Assembly (NCBI RefSeq): GCF_900116635.1
Contig: NZ_FPBJ01000013.1
Span: forward strand, 1-64,000
Direction of reading: 5' to 3'
Source: Xenorhabdus koppenhoeferi
Lineage (GTDB): Bacteria > Pseudomonadota > Gammaproteobacteria > Enterobacterales > Enterobacteriaceae
DNA length: 64,000 nucleotides
Position 1 is the stretch's first letter. Each line of letters begins with the position of its first letter. Below, one piece after another: positions 8,296 to 20,400 of the stretch. The position numbers and the translations under genes were made by a program. A model generated the notes under the pieces. The model was not told the DNA's origin. It saw only the letters and a program-made list of their open reading frames with translations, and made no database searches.

Positions 8296-11200
8296 ATGCA
8301 CATGGACTTTCTTTCCCCTGATTCGCTGCGTCAGCTCATCTCTGGTCTGTTTAATCAAAAAAACATTTTACTGGGTGATAACGACGATTTAATTCGCAAT
8401 GGACTGGATTCAATGCAAATAATGGCATTGTTAAACCAGTTGAGACGTAAGGGACACCGCGTCACGCTGCGCGAGCTTTACCAAAATCCAACACTGCATG
8501 CATGGAGCCAGCTTCTGCAACGCCATGCACCGGTCTCTCAAGCCGTATCTCAGGATACAACACCACTGCTGCGTATTGCCGATGCCCGTCCATTTCCATT
8601 GACGGCTGTACAACATGCTTATTTTGTGGGACGCACACCGGAGCAAACGTTGGGGGGAGTGGGTTGCCATTTGTATCAGGAATTTGATGGCACCCGACCA
8701 GAGCCTGAACAATTAGAGGCGGCTATTCATGCCCTGATTGAACGACATCCGATGTTGCGGGTACGTTTTTTACCGGATGGACGCCAGCAAGGAATGAACA
8801 ATGCTTACTGGAAAAAATTAACGGTTCACGATTTGCGTCGCCTGACAGCAAATGAACAGCAACAAGCGCTGGCTGACAGTCGGGAACAATTAAGCCATCG
8901 GGTATTGCGGGTTGAAGAAGGGGAAACTTTCGATATTCAACTCAGCCTGTTTGGTGATAATCAACATCGGTTGCATACGAATATCGACCTGCTCATCATG
9001 GATGCGGCCAGTTTCAGTCTGTTCTTTACTGAGCTGGCTGCATTGATTGCCAAACGCAGCCTGCCCGCTATTTCTTCTGACTACGATTTTTGCAGTTATC
9101 TCACGCAATATCAGACTCAGTTCAAACAAGCCAGACAAGAAGCAGAGATATTCTGGCGTAACCGGTTAGATACGTTGCCACTTGCTCCTCAACTTCCTCT
9201 GGTCAGAGATCCCGCCCTGATAAAAAATGTCCGTATTCAACGCAGACATTTCGGTTTAGCGCCTGAGCATTGGGAACGTTTTAAACACCTCGCCCAGCAG
9301 AATGGGGTAACGCCAACTATGGCACTGGCGACCGCATTCGCCGCCTTATTGTGTCGCTGGAGCCACGCAACGCGCTTATTGTTTAACCTGACGCTATTTG
9401 ACAGAGCTTCTCTGCATCCTGCGGTTGACAATATTTTGGCGGACTTTACCAATATTCTGTTATTGGATATCCCCGGTGATGATTTACCGTTCTGTCAGCT
9501 GGCCCATACTGCACAAGCAACATTTGCCGAAGCCTACGAACATCGTCACTGGTCTGGTGTGGAAGTGTTACGGGAGCTGAAGAAACGCGGTACCCACCCA
9601 CACGGCGCACCCATCGTGTTTACCAGCAATTTAGGCCGGCCTTTATATGGCGAAAATACCGGCGATATTCTGGGGAAACCAGGCTGGGGAATATCACAGA
9701 CACCACAGGTCTGGCTGGATTTTGTTGCTTTTGAACATGAAAACACGCTGAACATTCAGTGGGACAGTAATGATGAACTCTTCCCTGACGGCCTGATGGA
9801 TACCTTATTTACGGCTTATCAGGGGCTTATTGAGAATCTGACGGAAAACGCGGAGCAATGGGGCGAGAAACTCCCGGATTTGATGCCTCAATCGCAATAT
9901 CATCTGCGACATCAAATCAATAATACGGCTGAACCACTACCAAGCACCTTGCTGCATGAAAGCGTGTTTGCACAAGCAGAACACACCCCCCATGCTGTTG
10001 CGTTGGTGACTCACCATCATGAAAAAATCAGTTATGGCGAACTCAGTCTGGCAGCCCGCCGATTAGCCACTGTGTTACAGAAAATGTCCGTCATGCCGGG
10101 TGATCGGGTGGCGATCAGCATGGAAAAAGGCAGCGGACAAATCGTTGCTGTTTTAGCCATTCTTTATGCCGGAGGGGTTTATGTTCCGGTTCCGGTGGAT
10201 CAACCATTAAACCGACGCCGTGCTATCTGTGAAAGTGCCGGTATCAGCGTCGTTATCATTGATCCCGAACAGCAACAGCCTGACTGGCCGCAAAATGTAT
10301 GCTGCATTTCCTGGCATCAGGATGAACAATTATCACCTTTAACCAGCATGGCTCAGCGTGCGGTCACCGATCCGGCCTATATCATTTATACCTCCGGTTC
10401 AACGGGTATGCCCAAAGGTGTGGTGATCAGCCATCAAAGCGCACTGAATACCTGTCTGGACATCAATCACCGTCATCAGGTTCAAAACAGTGATCGGTTG
10501 CTGGCACTTTCTGCACTGCATTTCGACCTCTCGGTTTATGATATTTTTGGCATTCTCAGTGCCGGAGGAACACTGGTATTAATTAACGAAGCCCAACGCC
10601 GTGATCCATCAACCTGGGAAATGCTGATCGGGCAGCATAACATTACGTTGTGGAACAGTGTGCCGGCACTGTTCGATATGTTGCTGACCTATTGTGAAGG
10701 AATGGAAGCCGGTGCACCGAAAGCGCTTCGTACCGTGATGCTGTCCGGTGATTGGATCGGTTTATCACTGCCTGAACGTTACCGTGCCTTTAATCCTGCG
10801 GGTGTATTGAGCGCTATGGGAGGTGCAACGGAAGCCGCTATCTGGTCGAATGAATATATCGTTAATGACGTTGATGCCCGCTGGCGCTCTATCCCTTACG
10901 GTTATCCTTTGGCTAACCAGCGTTACCGTGTCGTGGGTGAAGATGGCCGGGATTGCCCTGACTGGGTTGTTGGTGAACTTTGGATTGGTGGTGCCGGTGT
11001 TGCATTAGGCTATTTTAATGATGAAGACCGCACTGCGGCCCAGTTCGTCGTCGATCAGGGAGAACGCTGGTATCGTACGGGCGATCTGGGTTGTTATCAT
11101 CCCGAAGGCTGGCTTGAATTTATGGGGCGCCGCGATAGTCAGGTCAAAATTGGCGGTTACCGCATTGAACTGGGGGAGATTGATGCCGCCCTTAATCAAG

Positions 11201-14200
11201 TCACCGGTATCCGTAAAGGCGTTGCCTTAACCCGTGGCGAAAAAGAGAAGTCGCTGGTGGCATTCCTTGAACTGGAAGGTGATATTTTATGCCAGCGCAT
11301 AAATCGTTCCCCACAGTTGCCGACCACCTACCGTGACCTGCTTTCCGCAATACAAACAACCGATGCGCTAAACCAATCCGGATATATTGCTGAATCTCAG
11401 GTCGCCCTATTTTTGCTGGAACATCTGTCCCGTTACAGTATCACGTTTACTTCACCCCAATCACTCGCCGATTGCCTGAAACAGTACCAGCCCCAACCGG
11501 AGTATCATAACTGGTTTGCCCGTATGCTGGCGTACCTTTGCCAATGCAATTTATTGTCTGAATCTGCACATCACGTATATCAGGCCGGATTGTCATCCCC
11601 GGCGGGCAGTAATCAGGCTGGCGGCATACCTGAACGCTGGCATTCTACGCTGCGTAATATTCTTACCGGACAGCAGGCGGCAGTGACATTACTTGATGAT
11701 CTGCAATTTGCTCCGGAACAACAGCTCTTTATGCTGCCAGAAACCCGGCAATGGCTGGCCGGGTTAAAACAAACTATTATTGCTCTTTCCCAACGGTTAC
11801 AACGCCCTGTCAGCGTGATGGAATTTGACGCCCGCAGTGGTCTCTGTGCCCAGTGGCTGGCAGAACACATTACTGACCAACATCTGTCCTATATTGGCTT
11901 TGAACGTTCTCAGGCCCTGATTAACCAGATGCAAACCCGATTAAATGGTCATCATCACACATCCGTAAAACGCTGGTCTGAGCAAATTCCTGAGTCGCTA
12001 CAGTATCAGGCAGATATCATCTTACTGAACAATGTATTACATCGGGAAGAAGATCCGGCAAACTGCATCAAGGCGTTGATGCCTTTGACACAACCCGGGG
12101 CGTTGATATTAGCAATAGAGCTGCATCACACCTCACCTATCTCGCTGATTACCACAGAATTGCTCTCACCTCACGGTATTCAGCTACGTTCTGCATCACA
12201 GTGGTTATCGCTTCTTCCGTTACAGCTTCCAATACAGACAGAAGCCCCGATTAATCTTGGCGACTTGAATGTCTTGTTGATGCAATCAAGTGACAATGTC
12301 ACGATCCCTGATCAGGGCAAAATTAAGTCCGTACTGGCACAATATTTGCCGGGATATATGATCCCACAGCGCTTACATGTTATTCCCCGCCTGCCCCTGA
12401 CTCCCAACGGTAAAATCGACCGTCAGGCACTGACACAAAGCTTGCAGCCCACCCCAAAAGCCGAGACTGAGCCGCACCAGAATGACATGCTCTTGTTGAA
12501 TGCGCAGGAACAAACTGTTGCCGCCATCTGGCAAAGCCTCCTGAATACAGAACAATTAAGCCCAGACAGCGACTTTTTCCAACTTGGCGGCGATAGCCTT
12601 CTGGCTACACGCCTGATTGGTGAACTGGCACAACAAGGCTTAAAAGCTGAACTGAGTCATCTTTTCCGTCACCCGCAATTGGCGGCGTTCACCGCGACCC
12701 TCACCCCTTTGTCGGCACCTCTGCCTGACATTTCATCAGACTCCTGCTCAATATCAAAAGGGCAAGATGAGAGTAGCTACCAGCCTTTCCCACTGACTGA
12801 AGTTCAGCAGGCTTATCTGGTTGGACGCCATTCCGGTTTTACCCTGAGTGGCGTGGGCGCGCATTTCTTTATTGAATACCGGATAGAACAATTAGATGTT
12901 CAGCGCCTGAATCGGGTATTAAACCGCCTTATCCAGCGCCATCCAGTGCTCAGAACGGTTGTTGTTAACGGGCAACAGCAGGTATTGAAAGATGTCCCAA
13001 TCTTCGCTGTTAAACACCACCAGTTTGCTGACATTACTGAGGCAGATACATTACGTGAACGTTTGTCACATCAGGTATTGGATTCCGGTCACTGGCCGGT
13101 GTTCGATTTCCAGCTTGCGCAAGACAACAACCCTGTCTCACGGCTATTTGTCAGTCTGGATAATCTGCTATTAGACGGATTGAGCATGCAGATATTGCTG
13201 GCGGAATTAGAACTGCTATATCTCGACGAACAACACGAACTACCACCATTGAACGTCACATTCCGGGATTGTGTGTTACGCCAGCAAAAAATGCCTGTGC
13301 ATCAGGGTTCGCTGCAATATTGGCAGGAACAGGTGAAAACGTTGCCCCCTGCTCCGCAACTCCCCTTACGTATTGCGCCGGAAAATATACAATCCCCGCG
13401 TTTTGTACGCTATAGCGATCGCTTATCCGCATATGAATGGAAACAGTTAAAACAACATGCTGCCCCTCATCAGATAACCCCTTCCGCGCTGTTAATGGCA
13501 GCTTATGCAGCTGTTCTGTCGGCATTCAGTGCCAAAGCGGAATTGACGCTTAATCTAACCCTTTTCGACCGTCCATGCTGGCATGAGGACATCAAGCATA
13601 TTCTGGGAGATTTTACTTCATTGTCACTGCTCGCGTGGCATCCAGAGAAGAACTGGCTATCAAGCGCACGCCGGTTACAACAACAGTTATGGCAGGATCT
13701 GGATCACCGCCATATTTCAGCAATCAGAGTGATGCGTGAGCTGTCCCGGGACCGTGGGCCGGATGCAGCCAGTATGCCGATCGTTTTCACCAGCGCCCTG
13801 GGAACGCATGAAGGACAATTCCTTTCACATTCATCATGGATGAAACCCGTTTGGGGTATCTCACAAACGCCACAAATCTGGCTGGATCATCAGGTTTATG
13901 AATCTGACGATGAACTTTGTCTGAACTGGGATGCGGTCGAAGCGTTATTTGAACCACATCAATTACAAACCATGTTCAACCACTATATGGCGTTACTGCG
14001 CACCCTTGCCGCACAGCCGGAGAGCTGGCATTCAGCACTGGAGCAACTGATGCCACGCCAGCAATGCCTGATAGTTACAGATAACACGCCTGTTGTTAAT
14101 ACGTCATTACCACGTACGGAAGGATTCGATTCGCAGATATGCAGCGAAATTCAGTGCCTGTTTTTGTCCGTCACCAACCAGCCTGTTCATGTCCAACAGA

Positions 14201-14439
14201 ACTTTTTTGAAGCAGGAGCCAGTTCGCTACAGCTAATTCAATTGCACAGCAAATTACAACACGCCGGTTTCCATCATCTTGCTGTTACTGATCTATTCGC
14301 TTATCCAACACCAGAAGCGCTTAGCTTGCGTTGCCGGAAAGACACTCAAGACGCAAATCAGATGTCAGTGACTCTTCGTCAGCGCCAACAACAAAAGCGT
14401 CTGCAACAACGGGAAAAACGTCATAAAGGAGCTGCATAA
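8296..14439 (+). CDS. irp2: Siderophore NRPS Irp2/HMWP2-like: ArCP-Cy-A(MT-like)-PCP-Cy-PCP
   Basis: Cytoplasmic megasynthase that accepts salicylate and adds two cyclised cysteines. Domains in order: aryl carrier (Ser39 in GLDS), Cy1 (D231-D236-S239 of the DxxxxDxxS motif), adenylation domain (~550-1375) interrupted by a methyltransferase-like insert (~1000-1320), PCP1 (Ser1434 in GGDS), Cy2 (D1622-D1627-S1630), PCP2 (Ser1977 in GASS). The A-domain pocket reads D-L-Y-N-M-S-M-I-W, the cysteine pattern. The insert's SAM motif is degenerate (MEFDARSG), matching the non-methylating, epimerising insert known from HMWP2 and PchE. I start at ATG 8296, which has AAGGA 7 bases upstream, giving 2047 residues (Yersinia HMWP2 2035); a TTG at 8269 is less likely. 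The stop overlaps the start of irp1 (TAATG). Confidence 0.95.
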   Translation: MHMDFLSPDSLRQLISGLFNQKNILLGDNDDLIRNGLDSMQIMALLNQLRRKGHRVTLRELYQNPTLHAWSQLLQRHAPVSQAVSQDTTPLLRIADARPFPLTAVQHAYFVGRTPEQTLGGVGCHLYQEFDGTRPEPEQLEAAIHALIERHPMLRVRFLPDGRQQGMNNAYWKKLTVHDLRRLTANEQQQALADSREQLSHRVLRVEEGETFDIQLSLFGDNQHRLHTNIDLLIMDAASFSLFFTELAALIAKRSLPAISSDYDFCSYLTQYQTQFKQARQEAEIFWRNRLDTLPLAPQLPLVRDPALIKNVRIQRRHFGLAPEHWERFKHLAQQNGVTPTMALATAFAALLCRWSHATRLLFNLTLFDRASLHPAVDNILADFTNILLLDIPGDDLPFCQLAHTAQATFAEAYEHRHWSGVEVLRELKKRGTHPHGAPIVFTSNLGRPLYGENTGDILGKPGWGISQTPQVWLDFVAFEHENTLNIQWDSNDELFPDGLMDTLFTAYQGLIENLTENAEQWGEKLPDLMPQSQYHLRHQINNTAEPLPSTLLHESVFAQAEHTPHAVALVTHHHEKISYGELSLAARRLATVLQKMSVMPGDRVAISMEKGSGQIVAVLAILYAGGVYVPVPVDQPLNRRRAICESAGISVVIIDPEQQQPDWPQNVCCISWHQDEQLSPLTSMAQRAVTDPAYIIYTSGSTGMPKGVVISHQSALNTCLDINHRHQVQNSDRLLALSALHFDLSVYDIFGILSAGGTLVLINEAQRRDPSTWEMLIGQHNITLWNSVPALFDMLLTYCEGMEAGAPKALRTVMLSGDWIGLSLPERYRAFNPAGVLSAMGGATEAAIWSNEYIVNDVDARWRSIPYGYPLANQRYRVVGEDGRDCPDWVVGELWIGGAGVALGYFNDEDRTAAQFVVDQGERWYRTGDLGCYHPEGWLEFMGRRDSQVKIGGYRIELGEIDAALNQVTGIRKGVALTRGEKEKSLVAFLELEGDILCQRINRSPQLPTTYRDLLSAIQTTDALNQSGYIAESQVALFLLEHLSRYSITFTSPQSLADCLKQYQPQPEYHNWFARMLAYLCQCNLLSESAHHVYQAGLSSPAGSNQAGGIPERWHSTLRNILTGQQAAVTLLDDLQFAPEQQLFMLPETRQWLAGLKQTIIALSQRLQRPVSVMEFDARSGLCAQWLAEHITDQHLSYIGFERSQALINQMQTRLNGHHHTSVKRWSEQIPESLQYQADIILLNNVLHREEDPANCIKALMPLTQPGALILAIELHHTSPISLITTELLSPHGIQLRSASQWLSLLPLQLPIQTEAPINLGDLNVLLMQSSDNVTIPDQGKIKSVLAQYLPGYMIPQRLHVIPRLPLTPNGKIDRQALTQSLQPTPKAETEPHQNDMLLLNAQEQTVAAIWQSLLNTEQLSPDSDFFQLGGDSLLATRLIGELAQQGLKAELSHLFRHPQLAAFTATLTPLSAPLPDISSDSCSISKGQDESSYQPFPLTEVQQAYLVGRHSGFTLSGVGAHFFIEYRIEQLDVQRLNRVLNRLIQRHPVLRTVVVNGQQQVLKDVPIFAVKHHQFADITEADTLRERLSHQVLDSGHWPVFDFQLAQDNNPVSRLFVSLDNLLLDGLSMQILLAELELLYLDEQHELPPLNVTFRDCVLRQQKMPVHQGSLQYWQEQVKTLPPAPQLPLRIAPENIQSPRFVRYSDRLSAYEWKQLKQHAAPHQITPSALLMAAYAAVLSAFSAKAELTLNLTLFDRPCWHEDIKHILGDFTSLSLLAWHPEKNWLSSARRLQQQLWQDLDHRHISAIRVMRELSRDRGPDAASMPIVFTSALGTHEGQFLSHSSWMKPVWGISQTPQIWLDHQVYESDDELCLNWDAVEALFEPHQLQTMFNHYMALLRTLAAQPESWHSALEQLMPRQQCLIVTDNTPVVNTSLPRTEGFDSQICSEIQCLFLSVTNQPVHVQQNFFEAGASSLQLIQLHSKLQHAGFHHLAVTDLFAYPTPEALSLRCRKDTQDANQMSVTLRQRQQQKRLQQREKRHKGAA

Positions 14440-17400
14440 TGACTGATTTAACGCCTCACTACGATAATTGTGATCCTATCGCAGTGATTGGCATTGCCTG
14501 CCGTTTTCCACAGGCACCAGATAGCGATATTTTCTGGCACAACCTGCAACATGGCGTTGAGTGTACAACCACACTCTCCCGCCAAACGTTATTGGATGCA
14601 GGAATTCCACCTGAAATCATTGATAGTGACAACTTTGTCAATCAGGCAGCAATATTAGAGGATGCAGAACAATTTGATGCCACACTGTTTGGCTATTCTC
14701 GTCAGGAAGCAGAAATGCTTGATCCTCAGCAGCGTCTGTTCCTGCAAACAGCATGGCATGCTCTTGAACATGCCGGCTATTCACCACGTCATGTGCGCCT
14801 GAAAACCGGTGTTTTCGCCAGCAGCCGGGTCAGCACCTGGCCTTCGTGGTCACAGTTCACTATGACAGACGTTGGCAAAGTGAAAGGCCTGCAGGCGTTA
14901 ATGAGTAATGATAAAGATTATCTTGCGACGCGTACCGCCTACAAATTAAATCTGAAAGGCCCTGCACTGACAGTACAAACAGCTTGCTCCAGTTCACTGG
15001 TTGCCGTGCATATGGCTTGTGAAAATCTGCGTTCCGGTGAATGTGATATGGCACTGGCTGGCGGTGTGGCAGTATCTTTCCCGCAAGAAAGCGGTTACTT
15101 GTATCAACCGGGGATGATTTTTTCACCTGATGGACATTGCCGCCCCTTTGACAGTCAGGCAAACGGCACTTATGGCGGTAATGGTGTTGGTGTTGTCACA
15201 CTGAAACGTCTGAGCGATGCATTGCGCGATGGCGATCCCATCATGGCTGTATTGCGGGGCAGTGCCATTAATAACGATGGCAATGAGAAAGTCGGGTTTA
15301 CTGCCCCTTCGGTGAACGGGCAGCGCAGCGTGATTACCGAAGCATTGCAACTGGCAGATGTCAGCATTGATGATATTGGCATGATTGAAGCCCACGGAAC
15401 CGGTACACCGCTTGGTGATCCGATAGAAGTTGATGCGCTGCGCAACATATTCTCCGATCGCCGCGTAGCGGTACCGCCTTGTTATCTTGGCTCAGTGAAA
15501 AGCAATATAGGCCATCTCGATACTGCCGCAGGGATTGCCAGCTTGATTAAAACGGTTCTGTCTGTCTGGCATGGGTATATTCCTCCGACCATCAATGTAC
15601 AGCAACCCAATCCGGCATTACGACTGGAAGAAAGCCCATTCAGACTGGCAACACAAGGCCAGCACTGGACACAGGCATTGCGCACCGCTGGCGTTTCTTC
15701 ATTCGGCATTGGCGGCACCAACTGCCATATCGTGGTGCAATCATTACCGGAGGAATTACGCCACCACCCTGTCAATGATACGCAGGCTCAGGCACAAACT
15801 GTGCCTTTATTGCTCTCTGCGGCTTCTGAATCTTCATTGCATCAATTGGCACAACGTTACGCGACGGCACTTGCTAATACACCAGAAAACTATGCAGATC
15901 TGGCCCGAACAGCATTACAGGGGCGTGATCTTACATTGCCCTGGCGCTTAGCGCTGACATTAACGCCACAAAATACTGCCAAAAATGCGGCGAGCTTGGC
16001 GGCCTTTGCAGATAATGGCCCTACAGCGGACATTTTTAGCGGGCAGGCCAGGAATGAAAACAAACAATTATGGCAATTCAGCGGTCAGGGCTGCCAATGG
16101 TCTGGCATGGGAAAAGCCATGTATGCCAGTTCTTCTGTTTTCTCTGCTATGTTAGATCGTTGTTGTGCCGCCTGTGCATCCGAATTGGTGCTGCCATTAA
16201 AAGCAGTGATGTTCGGAGAGCATGATGAGGCATTAGCCACCACCGAATATGCACAACCCGCCATTGTCGCACACCAGATTGCGCTGGCTGCACATTGGCG
16301 CTCACTTGGCTTAAAATCCGATTACGTACTGGGACATTCTGTCGGAGAGTTTGCCGCAGCCGTTGTTGCCGGGATTTTCACACCGGAACAAGTGATGCCA
16401 TTGGTCGCGGTACGGGGGAAATTGATGCAAAAATGCGCCCGGGGAGGTGCAATGTTGGCTGTTTTTGCCAACGACGAAGATATTCTGCCTTTTACCCGTT
16501 CACTGGCATTGGATCTGGCGGTTTGCAATGGCCCGCAACACTGGGTCTGGGCAGGTACAGAAACGGAAATTATTATACTGGCACAACGTCTGGAACAGCA
16601 GCAGATCCGTTGCCAGCACCTTAATATTGCCTGTGCAGCACATTCCGCTATGCTTGAACCTATTCTGGGGGAATTTTCCCAGCGTTTTTCTCAGTACAGT
16701 AGCCAGTTACAGCCTGTATCGGGAGAAATTCCGCTGATTTCTACCCTGACAGCTGATATTGCGACTACTGAGCAATTAGGTTCACCAGACTACTGGCGTA
16801 ATCATATGCGCCAGACGGTACGTTATTATCAAGCCATTGAATTTGCCCGCCAGCAAGGTGTGGCGTTATTTGTAGAATTCGGTGCTGATGCTCAGCTAAC
16901 AGGGATCGGCCGGCGTGTCAGCCTGCCACAAGAGACGTGGATTGCTGGTGCACATCGTCAAAGCACTCCTGAAACCGCCCAGCAAACGGCACTCATGCAA
17001 CTTTATTGTGCCGGCGCCCATCTTGACTGGCAGCGTCTTTTCCCGCTTGCCGGAATCAAATGTCATGCTCCGCTCTATCCATTTGACAAACAACATTATA
17101 GCTTCGCTGCCGCCAAATCTGCGCAACACTCAGTCAATACCAATACCGGGCTTGATGTCAATTCCCTGCTCGACCCTGCCATTGAACACAATTCCGATGC
17201 GGTAATACTTCGTGCGCTGTATACCGATGCTCTGGTATATCAATGTCATGGGCACGAAGCGGAACAAGGTTTCAGTGTCACCGACACGATCCGGGCCGGC
17301 CGGCTGCAACCTTGCTGGCATCTTTTGCTGGAACAATTATTGAACCACTGTGTTCAGCAAGGCTACTACCAAGAAGTTTCCGGGCCAACTGTAAATAAAA

Positions 17401-20400
17401 TGTATCGTCCTCACCGTGTGTTGCCGTATACCAAGCGCCGCTCATTGGAAGCCAATTTACTTACTGCTTTCCCTGCATTGATCTATGCTGGCGAACGTTT
17501 ATTCGCACTGATGAGTGATCGGGTTGATCTACCCCGCCAATTAGTGGCATCTCCGGCGACTAATTCCATAGCGACAAAAGCATGGTTCCCTGCACCACAG
17601 CCATGCCCTGATACTCACTATGTCCTGCATTGGCGCACAATCAGTATTGCGGATAAACAGAGATCTTCATCGGCATATACCCTTCGTTTGTCAACAGCAA
17701 GTGAGGCGATTGCACAACATTGGTGTCAGGCAGGTATTAATTTACAGCCTGAAAGCGAAAATACATTATTGCTGCTTCAGGGCCATGATGTTGTTGAATT
17801 ATGTGATCAGGTTATTGGCGAATTAAAACGCAATACAGCAACATCATTGACCGTTATCACTTGCAGCGCCCAACCTGAAAGCACCTTATCAAAAGAGCAG
17901 ATTAATCCCGCTCAATACGCTGTCTGGGCATTGCTGCGTGTCGCGGTTGAAGAGTATCCCCATTGTCGCATTCAGGCGATTGATATAGCGGGTATCAAGG
18001 ATACTGGCGCCTTGTCATTGGCACTGGATTATCTGGATGAGCAGCATCGCTGGCTGAAAGTGCGCGGAAATCAACTTTCTGTGCCTGTTTTACAACGTCA
18101 GCCATTACCATTATCGCAACAACCTATATTAATTCCCCATCAGGGTTGGCACATCGTTACCGGCGGTATGGGCGGTATCGGACAAATTTCCATTCGTTGG
18201 TTGCTGGCTCAAGGTGCACGTAAAATCGCGGTGTTTGCCCGCCGTAAATATGCAGATTGGGATACTTTTGTCCAAAAGCTGTCACTGAGTAGCGAATGTG
18301 AAATCCGCTGGGTTCATGTTGATGTTACTGACACATCAGCCTTGTTAAGTGCGGTGCAAACACTGGCACAAGAAGAAGGTATCGCTGGCGCGATCCATGC
18401 CACCGGTATTGCCGATCACACGCCGCTGGCAAAACTTGAACGTCAGCATCTGGGGCAAATGCTATCCGTAAAAGCATTCAGTGCAGCAACCTTGCAGACT
18501 GCACTTGAGCAACACAATGCTCAATATCTGCTGCTTCATGCTTCTGCTGCCTCAATGTTAGGTGCGCAGGGACAAGGTGCTTATGCAATTGCCAACGCCT
18601 GTCTGGAAGCGCTGGCACTGACCGCATCCAGCCCGTTGGTGGTAAAGACGTGGGTCTGGGGAGTTTGGGGTGGCATTGGCATGGCCAGCGACCGGAGATT
18701 AGTGGAAAAACTGGCACAGGATGGCATGTTACCATTCAGTGCCAATGAGGGTATCTGGCATCTCAATCAGTCACTGAGTACGACCTCTCCCTGCTATCTG
18801 GCAATGCGGTTAAATGAACGTCATCCTGATATTTTGCGACGTTTGCAGTCTGGCATTGCTGCCCATACAACAACTCATACAATAACTACAGCATCTGCCT
18901 CTTTGCTGCCTGCTGATAATCTGCTCTATCAGGATAGCCAGCCACGGCTTAAATGGCTGCGTCAGAGGGTTGCGACGTTATTGCGCTTAGAGCAGCCTGA
19001 ACGTTTAGAGCCGCAACAAGATTTATTACAATGCGGTCTGGATTCCTTACTGTTCCTTGAACTTAATACGGTGCTCCACCAACAGTTTGGTTTCAGATTA
19101 ACCGCAGAGCTGGCTTACCAAAATATGACTCTGGAGGGGCTTAATGCGCTTATCGGTGACGCATTGCCTGAGCAGGCCCCTGCATCCCCTCAGCCTGAAA
19201 TCGTTATTAACAGTACCCAACATCATGAACCCTTTCCTCTGACACCCATTCAGCACGCTTACTGGGTTGGTCGTACTCAGGCCATTGATTTTGGCGGCGT
19301 AGCCTGCCACGTCCTGTTTGAATGGGATCTGGCACTGAATAGCTTTGATATTCCCCGTTTTGAAAAGGCATGGAATGCTTTAATTCAGCGTCATGGTATG
19401 TTGCGCATGATTGTCGATGAAGATGGACAACAAAGAATTCTGCCTGAAACGCCTTGGTATGTTTTATCGCAAGATGATCTGCGAACCCTGCATGATGCCG
19501 CCCGTGAACAGGCACTGGCTCAGCGTCGTCACACCCTCTCTTATCAAGTACCGCCTGCGGAACAGTGGCCGTTGTTTGAAGTCTCTGTTTCACTGCTGCC
19601 GGATGCGCGTTGCCGCTTACATATGAATCTGGATCTGTTGCAGTTTGACGTACAGAGTTTCCGGATCATGATGAACGATTTACAACGGGCTTATCACCAG
19701 CAACAACCACTGGCTCCACAAGCATTTACTTTCCGTGATTATGTGATGGCAGAACAGGCACAACGTGAGAGTAAAGAGTGGCGGGCATCATGGGCATACT
19801 GGCAGGAACAGTTGCTTTCACTGCCTCCTGCGTCGAGGTTACCGCTGAATCCACAGCTTCCTCAGCGCAGCCAGCCACAATTCACGACTTATGAAGGCCG
19901 GCTGGCACAATCTGACTGGCGAATACTCAAGCAAAGCTGGAAAAAATGGGGGGTCACGCCTTCTGCGGGCCTGTTGACACTGTTTGCCCACACACTTGAA
20001 TGGTACAGCCGTCATCCGCTGTTTACCCTCAATCTGACCTTCTTTAACCGACAGCCTTTCCATCCAGAGGTTCAGGAACTGATTGGTGACTTTACCTCCG
20101 TCATGCTGATGGATTTTGATTTACGTAAAACAACCTCCCTGCGTGCCAGCATGGAAAAAACCCAGGCCTTGCTCTGGCAACGACTGAGCCATAGTCATGT
20201 CAATGGGGTTGAAGTGCTGCGGGAACTGGGTCGCCAGCACTCCGGTGAAACCCAGAACAGGCAGCCGCTGACACCGGTCGTTTTCACCAGTATGCTAGGG
20301 ATGGCGCAAGAAGGGGTGGCAATCAAACAATCCATTACTCAGCTACTGGGCGATCCGGTCTTTGTCCTGAGCCAAACGCCGCAGGTCTGGCTGGATCATC

